A stretch of DNA of 5,690 bases, taken from the NCBI GenBank assembly GCA_009916335.1, contig SAAR01000214.1, positions 1 to 5,690 on the forward strand. The letters run 5' to 3'. Position 1 is the first letter of the stretch. Each line of letters opens with the position of its first letter. Made by a program: the position numbers and the translations under genes. Origin of the DNA: Erysipelotrichia bacterium (GTDB lineage: Bacteria > Bacillota_I > Bacilli_A > Erysipelotrichales > Erysipelotrichaceae). Below are positions 1-5,690 of the stretch, piece by piece. The notes under the pieces are model-generated. The model ran no database searches, was not told where the DNA came from, and saw only the letters and a program-made list of their open reading frames with translations.

Positions 1-2
1 GC

Positions 3-200
3 TCTTTTCTATTTGGTTTTGTACATGTGATGAGTTCGCTTTTAATAGGACAATACAATGATCTCATTTATTTGTTTTTATATGCTGGCTTAGGTTTTAT
101 TTTAGCATATGCTTATGAGTACAATAAAAGTATTTATGCTTGTATCATATTGCATATGGCTTACAATTTTATGGGGTGTGCTACATTGTTTTTTTCTTAA
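3..200 (+). CDS. CPBP-family intramembrane metalloprotease, C-terminal fragment
   Basis: Partial gene: the reading frame is open from the window edge (first full codon at 3) to TAA at 198-200, giving the last 65 residues. The fragment is very hydrophobic and begins SLFGFVHVMSS, which fits the second conserved CPBP (Abi/CAAX protease) motif FxxxH. It continues through a hydrophobic helix (LIYLFLYAGLGFILAYAY) and ends with LHMAYNFMG, which fits the third motif HxxxN. In this family these His and Asn residues lie at the intramembrane active site, and the first motif (EExxR) would be upstream of the window. Members include prenyl-protein proteases, bacteriocin-immunity proteins and many of unknown substrate, so the role here is open. 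The stop lies 14 nt before recD2 with no terminator between, suggesting co-transcription. The family call rests on two short motifs plus hydrophobicity. Confidence 0.75.
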   Translation, partial: SFLFGFVHVMSSLLIGQYNDLIYLFLYAGLGFILAYAYEYNKSIYACIILHMAYNFMGCATLFFS

Positions 201-201
201 G

Positions 202-207
202 AAAGGA
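202..207 (+). promoter_or_regulatory. Ribosome binding site of recD2
   Basis: AAAGGA lies 7 nt before the ATG at 215. It decides the recD2 start: the frame stays open upstream to an ATG at 140, but that codon has no comparable site and lies inside the protease gene. Confidence 0.7.
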
Positions 208-214
208 TGATTTT

Positions 215-2389
215 ATGGATGATATATGCAATATTGAAGGAATGTTCAAAATCATTATCTTTCAAAGCGAAAATGGATATACAGTCGCAAAGTTTGTGTT
301 GAATCAAAAAGATGAAAAAATGCTTACAGTAACAGGGTATCTTCATGACATTTTAGAGGATACTCCTTATCGTTTGAAAGGCGTTTATAAAGAACATCAT
401 AAATATGGAATGCAATTTGATATTGTATCTTATGAGCGAATTATGCCAACGGATCAAGATTCTTTGATTCGTTATTTTTCTAGTCCTATTTTTCATGGAA
501 TTGGTAAAAAGTGTGCTGCTAAAATTGTTACACAGTTAGGAAAAGATTGTATTTCATTATTAAAAAAAGATAATGACATTATTTTTCAAGTTCATGGCTT
601 ATCAAAAAAACAAAGAGAAAGTATTATAGAAGGAATACAAAGTGATGTTTCCATTGATGATTCAGTTGTGTTTTTGACGCAACATGGAATGACTTTAAAA
701 AATATCATGAAAGTAGAGGCTGTTTATGAAGATAGAGCCATCGCTATGATTAAAGAGAATCCTTACCAGATGATTGTAGATATTGATGGAATCGGTTTTA
801 AAACAGCAGATAAAATCGCAAAAACTTTAGGGTTTGAAGATGATCACCCATACCGTATGAAAGCAGCGATTATTTCTGTTGTGAATGATATTACGATGAG
901 TAGTGGTAACACATATACGAATCGAGTAGAAATACTCAAACATTTATTTAAAAACTTTTCATATGTTGATGAGGATCTTTTTGATAATTGGATTCATGAA
1001 CTAGTTATGGAACGCTTGTTGTATGTGGAAGAGGATGCATATTATCCTATTGCACAATATGATGCAGAAAAGGGAATTGCTGTTTTTTTAAGTGGTTTTC
1101 CTTATGTAGAAGTGAATGAAGTAAGTAGTGATATTTTAGAAAATAAAATAAACACATTACAACTACGTTATCATATTGAGTATGAACAAAAACAAATCGA
1201 GGCAATTAAAAGTTTTTTTGCACAACCTTTTTCGATTATTACAGGGGGACCTGGGACTGGGAAAACCACAATTGTAAGAGCCATCATTGACGTATATAAA
1301 GATCTTTTCCCTTTACATAAAATGGCTGTTTGTGCACCTACAGGACGGGCCGCAAAACGTTTAAAAGAATTGAGCCAAGTAGAAACTTGTACGATACATT
1401 CTTTATTAAAGTGGGATTTAGAAACGAATACTTTTGCTGTTAATGAAGAAGATCCCATTGACGCTAATTTATTAATTGTCGATGAGTTCTCAATGGTTGA
1501 TGCGTGGTTGTTTTATAATTTGCTCAAAGCGTCTAAGTATGTAGGTAGAATCTTGTTGATTGGTGATGAAGATCAGTTACCATCAGTAGGTCCAGGTTTT
1601 GTCTTAAAAGATTTGATTCAATCCAATCATTTTCATGTGGCAAGACTAAATAAAATTTTCCGTCAAAAAGAAGGTAGTGATGTTGTTAAATTGGCTAATG
1701 AGATTAAGCAAGGGCATTGTGATACATTACTGAATGGAAAAGAGGCAAAATTGTTTACTTGTCAGAATTATCAAGTAAAAGAACAAATTATTAAAATTGT
1801 CGCCAATGCTTTTGAAAAAGGGTATACGATTAATGAAATACAAGTATTAGCACCTATGTATAATGGTGTTGCAGGAATTGATGCGTTAAATAAAGCACTG
1901 CAAGAATTGTGTAATCCTAGTGATCCATTCAAACAAGAATTGAGTGTTGGTTATCGTCTTTTTCGTGAACAAGATAAAGTATTACAATTAAAAAATTTAC
2001 CTGATGAAAATGTATATAATGGGGATATTGGTACAATCATTGAAATTATTGATGAAAACGATGATTATGCTAAGCAGAAAAGAATGATTGTTGATTTTGA
2101 TGGTAATATTGTGGAATATACAAATGAAAATTTCAATATGATAACACATGCGTATTGTATTTCTATCCATAAATCACAAGGTAGTGAATACCCAATTGTG
2201 ATTATGCCAATCTTAAAAGATTATTACTATATGTTACAAAGGCGTTTGATCTATACAGGAATTACTAGGGCAAAAAAATCTTTAGTATTATTAGGAAGTA
2301 AAGAAGTTTTAGAGGAAGGAATTAATAAAGAAGAAAGACACCCTCGTAAAACAAAATTGACGCAAAGAATTTTAAAATATTGTGAATGA
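215..2389 (+). CDS. recD2: RecD2 family SF1B ATP-dependent 5'-3' DNA helicase
   Basis: A 724-residue cytoplasmic helicase, near the usual RecD2 size (about 720-800). RecD2 proteins unwind DNA 5' to 3' using ATP and act in repair and replication-fork maintenance in bacteria without RecBCD. Visible in order: an N-terminal OB-like region (about 1-75, with ENGYTVAKF); helix-hairpin-helix segments at 95-109 (GIGKKCAAKIVTQLG) and 191-206 (DGIGFKTADKIAKTLG); Walker A GGPGTGKTT at 344-352 (Lys350); motif Ia CAPTGRAAKRL at 373-383; Walker B/motif II VDEFSMVD (Asp423, Glu424); motif III GDEDQLPSVGPG at 450-461; motif IV FRQ (Arg483); an SH3-like insertion with NGDIG near 602-606; motif V HKSQGSEYP at 652-660; motif VI YTGITRAK at 680-687 (Arg685). 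All catalytic motifs look intact. The long N-terminal region separates it from the RecD subunit of RecBCD. The start at 215 is chosen for its AAAGGA site and because residue 1 begins the OB-like region. Confidence 0.95.
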   Translation: MDDICNIEGMFKIIIFQSENGYTVAKFVLNQKDEKMLTVTGYLHDILEDTPYRLKGVYKEHHKYGMQFDIVSYERIMPTDQDSLIRYFSSPIFHGIGKKCAAKIVTQLGKDCISLLKKDNDIIFQVHGLSKKQRESIIEGIQSDVSIDDSVVFLTQHGMTLKNIMKVEAVYEDRAIAMIKENPYQMIVDIDGIGFKTADKIAKTLGFEDDHPYRMKAAIISVVNDITMSSGNTYTNRVEILKHLFKNFSYVDEDLFDNWIHELVMERLLYVEEDAYYPIAQYDAEKGIAVFLSGFPYVEVNEVSSDILENKINTLQLRYHIEYEQKQIEAIKSFFAQPFSIITGGPGTGKTTIVRAIIDVYKDLFPLHKMAVCAPTGRAAKRLKELSQVETCTIHSLLKWDLETNTFAVNEEDPIDANLLIVDEFSMVDAWLFYNLLKASKYVGRILLIGDEDQLPSVGPGFVLKDLIQSNHFHVARLNKIFRQKEGSDVVKLANEIKQGHCDTLLNGKEAKLFTCQNYQVKEQIIKIVANAFEKGYTINEIQVLAPMYNGVAGIDALNKALQELCNPSDPFKQELSVGYRLFREQDKVLQLKNLPDENVYNGDIGTIIEIIDENDDYAKQKRMIVDFDGNIVEYTNENFNMITHAYCISIHKSQGSEYPIVIMPILKDYYYMLQRRLIYTGITRAKKSLVLLGSKEVLEEGINKEERHPRKTKLTQRILKYCE

Positions 2390-2421
2390 GGTTTATTATT
2401 TACTCCATACTATGAGTAGTA

Positions 2422-2427
2422 AAGGAG
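2422..2427 (+). promoter_or_regulatory. Ribosome binding site of the small membrane protein gene
   Basis: AAGGAG lies 4 nt before the ATG at 2432 and 7 nt before the ATG at 2435. The 7-nt spacing is nearer the usual optimum, so the second ATG is slightly favoured. Its strength argues that this short frame is a real gene. Confidence 0.65.
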
Positions 2428-2434
2428 TGATATG

Positions 2435-2605
2435 ATGTGTAATTTATGCAATAAGGCAACTTGTTTATTAACGGGTGTTGTGCTAGGTGTTATGATTGGT
2501 TATCAAAATGAAAACGAGATTGACGATCTGACAAGACAAGCAAAACGTGCCAAAAAGAAAATGATGCGTAAAATGTACGATATGAAAGATCAATTTGATA
2601 TGTAA
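2435..2605 (+). CDS. Small single-pass membrane protein with N-terminal cysteines, YtxH-like in layout
   Basis: A 56-residue protein (57 if the adjacent ATG at 2432 is used), which I do not recognise by name. Residues 1-10 read MCNLCNKATC, with three Cys spaced CxxCx4C. A hydrophobic segment rich in Gly and Val follows (about 10-23, CLLTGVVLGVMIGY). The rest is a highly charged, probably helical tail (NENEIDDLTRQAKRAKKK onward), rich in Lys/Arg and Met. By the positive-inside rule the tail should be cytoplasmic, with the short Cys-bearing N-terminus at the outer face. The Gly-rich membrane segment plus charged helix resembles the layout of small YtxH-type proteins, but no diagnostic motif confirms this and no function is assigned. 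It lies 45 nt after recD2 with no clear terminator between, so it may share that transcript. The good ribosome binding site and protein-like composition support it as real. Confidence 0.7.
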   Translation: MCNLCNKATCLLTGVVLGVMIGYQNENEIDDLTRQAKRAKKKMMRKMYDMKDQFDM

Positions 2606-2621
2606 TTATTACTTAAAATAA

Positions 2622-2650
2622 TTGAATATCCTAGGATAATATGGTATTAT
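2622..2650 (+). promoter_or_regulatory. Candidate sigma-A promoter of alaS
   Basis: A -35-like TTGAAT (2622-2627) and a -10-like TATTAT (2645-2650) are separated by 17 nt, and TGG before the -10 gives an extended -10 (TGn). Transcription would start near 2656-2658, just ahead of the T-box stem I base at 2662, which is where it should be. The spacer contains a perfect 12-bp palindrome at 2627-2638. The match is by eye only. Confidence 0.6.
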
Positions 2651-2661
2651 GTTTCAGTAAT

Positions 2662-2869
2662 TAAACGATGAAGATGATGAGTAAATTAAGTTAGTATTTA
2701 GAGAGAATACGGTTGGTGAAAGTATTCTATGACACTTGATTGAAGCTACATTGGAGTTTACCGTATGCTCTTACGGATTTAAGAGAAATTAAGGTGCACA
2801 AAGAATTGCTTTGTGAATCAGGATGGTACCGCGTTATGATGACGTTCCTGTAATAAGGAACGTTTTTTT
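2662..2869 (+). promoter_or_regulatory. T-box riboswitch (alanine-specific leader of alaS)
   Basis: A complete transcriptional T-box leader that senses the charging state of tRNA-Ala. Stem I: basal helix TAAAC (2662-2666) with GTTTA (2756-2760); a GA-rich kink-turn-like region (GATGA repeats, 2667-2680); a short GATG/CATT helix (2673-2676 with 2749-2752, register uncertain); a specifier loop with AGTA (2680-2683) opposite TGAAGCTA (2741-2748), which places GCU at 2745-2747 as the Ala specifier; ATTAAGT (2685-2691) with ACTTGAT (2734-2740); and a distal arm AGAATAC/GTATTCT (2704-2710/2722-2728) closing loop GGTTGGTGAAA. A small hairpin CCGTA/TACGG follows (2761-2776), then stem III CACAAAG/CTTTGTG (2797-2815). 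The T-box is GGATGGTACCGCG at 2821-2833. The antiterminator would pair AGGA (2820-2823) with TCCT (2846-2849) and GCG (2831-2833) with CGT (2843-2845), leaving bulge TGGTACC (2824-2830). Its TGGT can pair with an ACCA tRNA end. Uncharged tRNA should stabilise the antiterminator and switch alaS on. Confidence 0.95.
2842..2869 (+). terminator. Rho-independent terminator of the alaS T-box leader
   Basis: ACGTTCCT (2842-2849) and AGGAACGT (2856-2863) form a perfect 8-bp stem with loop GTAATA, followed by a T run to 2869. The 5' arm shares bases 2843-2849 with the antiterminator, so the two structures are mutually exclusive, as expected for a transcription-attenuating T-box. Confidence 0.92.
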
Positions 2870-2876
2870 ATGCTTG

Positions 2877-2883
2877 AAAGGAG
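2877..2883 (+). promoter_or_regulatory. Ribosome binding site of alaS
   Basis: AAAGGAG sits 8 nt before the ATG at 2892, just past the leader terminator. It fixes the start: the same frame is open back to an ATG at 2823, but that codon lies inside the T-box sequence. Confidence 0.8.
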
Positions 2884-2891
2884 ATTATTTT

Positions 2892-5522
2892 ATGAAACAG
2901 AGAACAGGGAATGAGATTAGACAGTTATTTTTGGATTATTTTGCAAGTAAAGGACATATGATTGAGCCTGGGGCATCATTAGTTCCTCATAATGATCCAA
3001 CGCTTTTATGGATTAATGCAGGAGTTGCAGCTTTAAAGAAATATTTTGATGGTAGTGAGAAACCAAAGTGTAACCGTATTACAAATGCACAAAAATCAAT
3101 TCGTACAAATGATATTGAAAATGTAGGAAAAACAGCTCGTCATCATACTTTCTTTGAAATGCTAGGAAATTTTTCAATTGGTGATTACTTTAAAGAAGAA
3201 GCGATTCCATTTGCTTGGGAGTTTTTAACAAGTGAGCAGTGGATAGGCTTTCCTAAAGAAAAATTGTATGTATCTGTTTATACAGATGATGAGGAGGCGT
3301 ACCGTATTTGGACAGAGGTTTGCCATGTAGATCCTTCACATATTCTAAAAACACATGATAATTTTTGGGAAATTGGGGAAGGTCCTGGTGGTCCAGATAG
3401 TGAAATCTTCTATGATCGTGGAGAAGCATATGATCCACAAGGATTAGGTGAAAAATTATTTTTTGAGGAAATAGAAAATGATCGTTATATCGAAGTTTGG
3501 AATGTTGTATTTTCACAATATGATTGTAAACCAGAATTAGATCGTAAAGAATATAAAGAATTGCCACAAAAAAATATTGATACAGGAATGGGACTAGAAC
3601 GTTTAGTTTCTTTAGTACAAGGGGGAGAAACAAACTTTGACACAGATTTATTCTTACCGATTATTCATGCTTGTGAAAAGATGGCTAAGTACTCTTATGA
3701 AGGGGAATATAAAATGGCATATCGTGTGATAGCTGACCATATTCGTACCGTAACATTTGCGTTAAGTGATGGAGCATTATTTTCTAACAATGGTCGTGGT
3801 TATGTCCTTCGTCGTGTATTAAGACGTGCCGTTCGTTATGGTATCAAGTTGGGTATTAATGAACCTTTTATGTATCGACTTGTGCGTATTGTTTCAGAAA
3901 ACATGAAAGATTACTATCCATATTTGATGGACAAGATTGCTTATAATGAAAATTTAATAAAGATGGAAGAAGAAACATTCCATAAAACATTAAAAAATGG
4001 GGAAGCATTATTAAATGAAGAAATGGCTAAGGCTAATAACCATATATTAAGTGGAAGTGTTGTATTTAAACTATATGATACCTATGGATTCCCATATGAA
4101 TTAACAGCAGAAATTGCCGATGAAAATGGATTAAGTGTTGATGAAGAAGGATTCAAAGCAGAGATGCAAAAACAAAAAGATCGTGCTAGAGCAGCAAGAG
4201 AAAATGTGGAATCAATGGCCTCTCAATCAGAAGATTTAATGAATTTCACTAAACCAAGTTCTTTTATCGGTTATGATACATTGACTACAAAAGCAGTGGT
4301 AATTGGTTTATTTAAAGATGGTAAGCAAGTTGATTGTTTAAGTGAAGAAGGAAGTGTAATTTTTGATACTACTAGTTTCTACGCTGAAAGTGGTGGGCAG
4401 GTAAGTGATACTGGGGTAATGATTAAAGATGGTGTAGAAGTTGCCATTGTTGATGTGAAAAAAGCACCTCATGGACAGTTCTTGCATTTAGTTGAACTTA
4501 ATGGAGAAAGTTTAAAAGTGAATGATGAAGTGATTTTAAAGGTAGATGTGGCAAGAAGAAATCGCATTACTGCCAATCACTCGGCAACACATTTATTACA
4601 AAGTGCTTTAAAACAAGTGGTTGGTGATCATATTGCACAAGCTGGTTCCTTTAATTCTGATGAATACTTACGTTTTGACTTTACGCATTTTGAAAAAGTG
4701 AGCGATGAACAGCTTACAAAGATTGAAAGTATTGTCAATCACTATATCCAAGATAAATTAACAGTTACTAAAGAGTTGATGAATATTGAAGAAGCTAAAA
4801 AATCAGGAGCAACAGCTTTATTTGATGAAAAATATGGTGATGTTGTTCGTGTGGTAAGTATGGGAGAAGTTTCTAAAGAATTTTGTGGTGGTTGCCATGT
4901 CAATAATACAAATGAAATTGGAATGTTAAAAATTGTTTCTGAAGAAAGTATTGGTTCAGGAATTAGAAGAATTACTGCTAAAACAGGGTATGCTGCTTAT
5001 GAGGAATTTAAAGCAGAGGAAAACACTTTAAAAGCAGTGGCAGCGATCTTAAAGATGAAGTCATGTAGCGGTGTAGATGAAAAGGTCGCTTTATTGAACA
5101 GTGAAATGGCTGAATTGAAAAAACAATTAGCAAAACTTGAAGAAGCAGCTTTAATGGCACAAGCTGATCATATTGTAAAAGAAGCAGTGCTTATTGATGG
5201 TAAAAACATCTTGATTAAAGAAATGAATGAATTGAATGGTGGTGCATTAAAAGAAATGGCGATTTCACTTCGTGATAAGATGGATCGTGGAGTTGTTTTC
5301 TTATCTAGTATGAATCAAGAGAAAGTAGTCTTTGTGGCAGCAGCAGATAAACAACTTGTGAAAGAAGGCATTCACTGTGGACAATTAGTGAAAGAAGCTG
5401 CGACTATTTGTGATGGAAATGGGGGAGGAAAACCAGAACTAGCACAAGCAGGAGGGAAAGCAAGCGAGAAAGTACAAGAAGCAATGGCAAAAATTGCTAC
5501 AAATCTGGGTTTATCTCTTTAA
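2892..5522 (+). CDS. alaS: Alanyl-tRNA synthetase
   Basis: An 876-residue class II synthetase of normal length for bacterial AlaRS; it charges tRNA-Ala with alanine in the cytoplasm. The aminoacylation domain (about 1-240) includes DPTLLWINAG, motif 2 RHHTFFEMLGNFSIGDYF (from Arg83) and motif 3 DTGMGLERL at 230-238. The helical tRNA-recognition region includes NNGRGYVLRRVLRRAVRYG (from Asn299). A linking beta-barrel segment carries YAESGGQVSDTG (from Tyr497). The editing domain, which clears Ser- and Gly-mischarged tRNA, has HSATH (His563, His567) and CGGCH (Cys665, His669), the four expected zinc ligands. A coiled-coil stretch (about 734-765) leads to the C-terminal DHHA1-type domain with DGNGGGKPELAQAGG at 841-855. 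No key residue is missing. The WINAGVAALKKYFDG and RTNDIENVGKTARHHT segments resemble the Bacilli type. Expression is governed by the T-box upstream, and the next gene follows after 55 nt without a terminator. Confidence 0.98.
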   Translation: MKQRTGNEIRQLFLDYFASKGHMIEPGASLVPHNDPTLLWINAGVAALKKYFDGSEKPKCNRITNAQKSIRTNDIENVGKTARHHTFFEMLGNFSIGDYFKEEAIPFAWEFLTSEQWIGFPKEKLYVSVYTDDEEAYRIWTEVCHVDPSHILKTHDNFWEIGEGPGGPDSEIFYDRGEAYDPQGLGEKLFFEEIENDRYIEVWNVVFSQYDCKPELDRKEYKELPQKNIDTGMGLERLVSLVQGGETNFDTDLFLPIIHACEKMAKYSYEGEYKMAYRVIADHIRTVTFALSDGALFSNNGRGYVLRRVLRRAVRYGIKLGINEPFMYRLVRIVSENMKDYYPYLMDKIAYNENLIKMEEETFHKTLKNGEALLNEEMAKANNHILSGSVVFKLYDTYGFPYELTAEIADENGLSVDEEGFKAEMQKQKDRARAARENVESMASQSEDLMNFTKPSSFIGYDTLTTKAVVIGLFKDGKQVDCLSEEGSVIFDTTSFYAESGGQVSDTGVMIKDGVEVAIVDVKKAPHGQFLHLVELNGESLKVNDEVILKVDVARRNRITANHSATHLLQSALKQVVGDHIAQAGSFNSDEYLRFDFTHFEKVSDEQLTKIESIVNHYIQDKLTVTKELMNIEEAKKSGATALFDEKYGDVVRVVSMGEVSKEFCGGCHVNNTNEIGMLKIVSEESIGSGIRRITAKTGYAAYEEFKAEENTLKAVAAILKMKSCSGVDEKVALLNSEMAELKKQLAKLEEAALMAQADHIVKEAVLIDGKNILIKEMNELNGGALKEMAISLRDKMDRGVVFLSSMNQEKVVFVAAADKQLVKEGIHCGQLVKEAATICDGNGGGKPELAQAGGKASEKVQEAMAKIATNLGLSL

Positions 5523-5540
5523 AAGTATAAAGAAATACGC

Positions 5541-5559
5541 TAAAATAGGAGTATATAAT
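5541..5559 (+). promoter_or_regulatory. Weak candidate promoter elements before the ireB-family gene
   Basis: The 55-nt gap after alaS contains a perfect TATAAT (5554-5559) and an earlier TAAAAT (5541-5546). Neither has a good -35 at the right distance; the best is TTTAAA at 5518-5523, which is 17 nt before the earlier hexamer. The region is so AT-rich that these may be chance. With no terminator in the gap, read-through from alaS is at least as likely. Confidence 0.25.
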
Positions 5560-5577
5560 TATTAAGGAGGTAATACG

Positions 5578-5690
5578 ATGAAAGATATTACTGAAACAAT
5601 GGCCTTTAAATCCGATGAATTTAAACAGGATAACATTAAACAAACGCTATATTTAGTCGATGGAGCATTAAAGGAAAGAGGATATAACGC
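5578..5690 (+). CDS. ireB: IreB family regulatory phosphoprotein (UPF0297/YrzL), N-terminal fragment
   Basis: Partial gene: 37 codons are present and the frame runs off the window, so under half of a family protein of about 80-90 residues is visible. The fragment starts MKDITETMAFKSDEF and reaches LKERGYN. This matches the family's start pattern (short N-terminus, E-T-x-x-F, an acidic and basic stretch, a helix ending in E/D-K/R-G-Y-N). In Enterococcus faecalis, IreB is a small cytoplasmic protein phosphorylated on N-terminal threonines by the PASTA kinase IreK and affects cephalosporin resistance; Thr5 and Thr7 here are in the equivalent region. A strong AAGGAGGT (5564-5571), 6 nt before the ATG, supports the start. 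Position directly after alaS is common for this family in Firmicutes. The symbol is by family similarity, and the older name yrzL would also apply. Confidence 0.85.
   Translation, partial: MKDITETMAFKSDEFKQDNIKQTLYLVDGALKERGYN

Noticed and set aside
140..214. Upstream in-frame extension of recD2 to an ATG at 140
   Set aside because: It overlaps the end of the protease gene in another frame, lacks a ribosome binding site, and the AAAGGA before 215 gives a better start at the beginning of the OB-like region.
561..617. Two runs of seven A in recD2 that might promote frameshifting
   Set aside because: The frame is intact throughout, such runs are expected at this base composition, and no slippery site plus downstream structure is apparent.
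1171..1458. Minus-strand open frame of 95 codons inside recD2
   Set aside because: It lies opposite conserved helicase motifs (Walker A and Ia), and its protein shows no recognisable family features, so it is a shadow frame.
1478..1501. Phe in RecD2 motif II (VDEFSMVD) instead of the Ala or Thr seen in some relatives
   Set aside because: The catalytic Asp-Glu pair is intact and this position varies; from memory DEFSM also occurs in other Firmicutes RecD2 proteins.
2399..2423. Inverted repeat TTTACT/AGTAAA before the small membrane gene, touching its ribosome binding site
   Set aside because: Only six AT-rich pairs with a 13-nt loop and no T run, so it is too weak to call a terminator or a translation switch.
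2823..2891. Upstream in-frame extension of alaS to an ATG at 2823
   Set aside because: These codons are the T-box sequence and terminator hairpin read as protein. The AAAGGAG before 2892 and the family's N-terminus set the start.
2972..3140. AlaRS N-terminal segments that differ from the E. coli enzyme (WINAGVAALKKYF, RTNDIENVG)
   Set aside because: They match the form I recall from Bacilli such as Staphylococcus, so this is lineage variation, not an unusual enzyme.
3253..3633. Minus-strand open frame of 126 codons inside alaS
   Set aside because: It is the reverse of the AlaRS catalytic domain, with a His/Tyr/Leu-rich composition typical of antisense reading of AT-rich genes.

Overview
The window is AT-rich DNA from a low-GC Gram-positive bacterium (Firmicutes/Bacillota). 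Evidence for this is strong AAGGAG-type ribosome binding sites, a T-box riboswitch in front of an aminoacyl-tRNA synthetase gene, a Bacilli-type AlaRS and an IreB-family gene downstream. An Erysipelotrichia-like member is my best guess from overall feel, but the sequence alone does not settle the family. UGA is used as a stop (recD2) and UGG encodes Trp, so the standard bacterial code applies.

Layout, all on the + strand: (1) the 3' end of a CPBP-type intramembrane protease gene, 3-200; (2) recD2, an SF1B DNA helicase, 215-2389, starting 14 nt after the protease stop; (3) a 56-57 residue single-pass membrane protein with an N-terminal Cys cluster, ending at 2605; (4) a 286-nt non-coding stretch holding a candidate extended -10 promoter and a complete alanine-specific T-box leader with a rho-independent terminator; (5) alaS, 2892-5522; (6) the first 37 codons of an ireB/yrzL-family gene, 5578 to the window end.

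Transcription probably falls into two blocks. The protease fragment, recD2 and perhaps the small membrane gene read as one unit with short gaps and no visible terminator. alaS has its own promoter and tRNA-sensing leader. The leader's specifier triplet is GCU (Ala), and its UGGU bulge fits a tRNA end of ACCA, so uncharged tRNA-Ala should favour read-through into alaS. No terminator is visible between alaS and the IreB-family gene, so the latter may be at least partly co-transcribed.

This is mostly a core housekeeping region. I found no mobile element, CRISPR array or evident new system. The least explained items are the small Cys-rich membrane protein and a 12-bp perfect palindrome inside the alaS promoter spacer.
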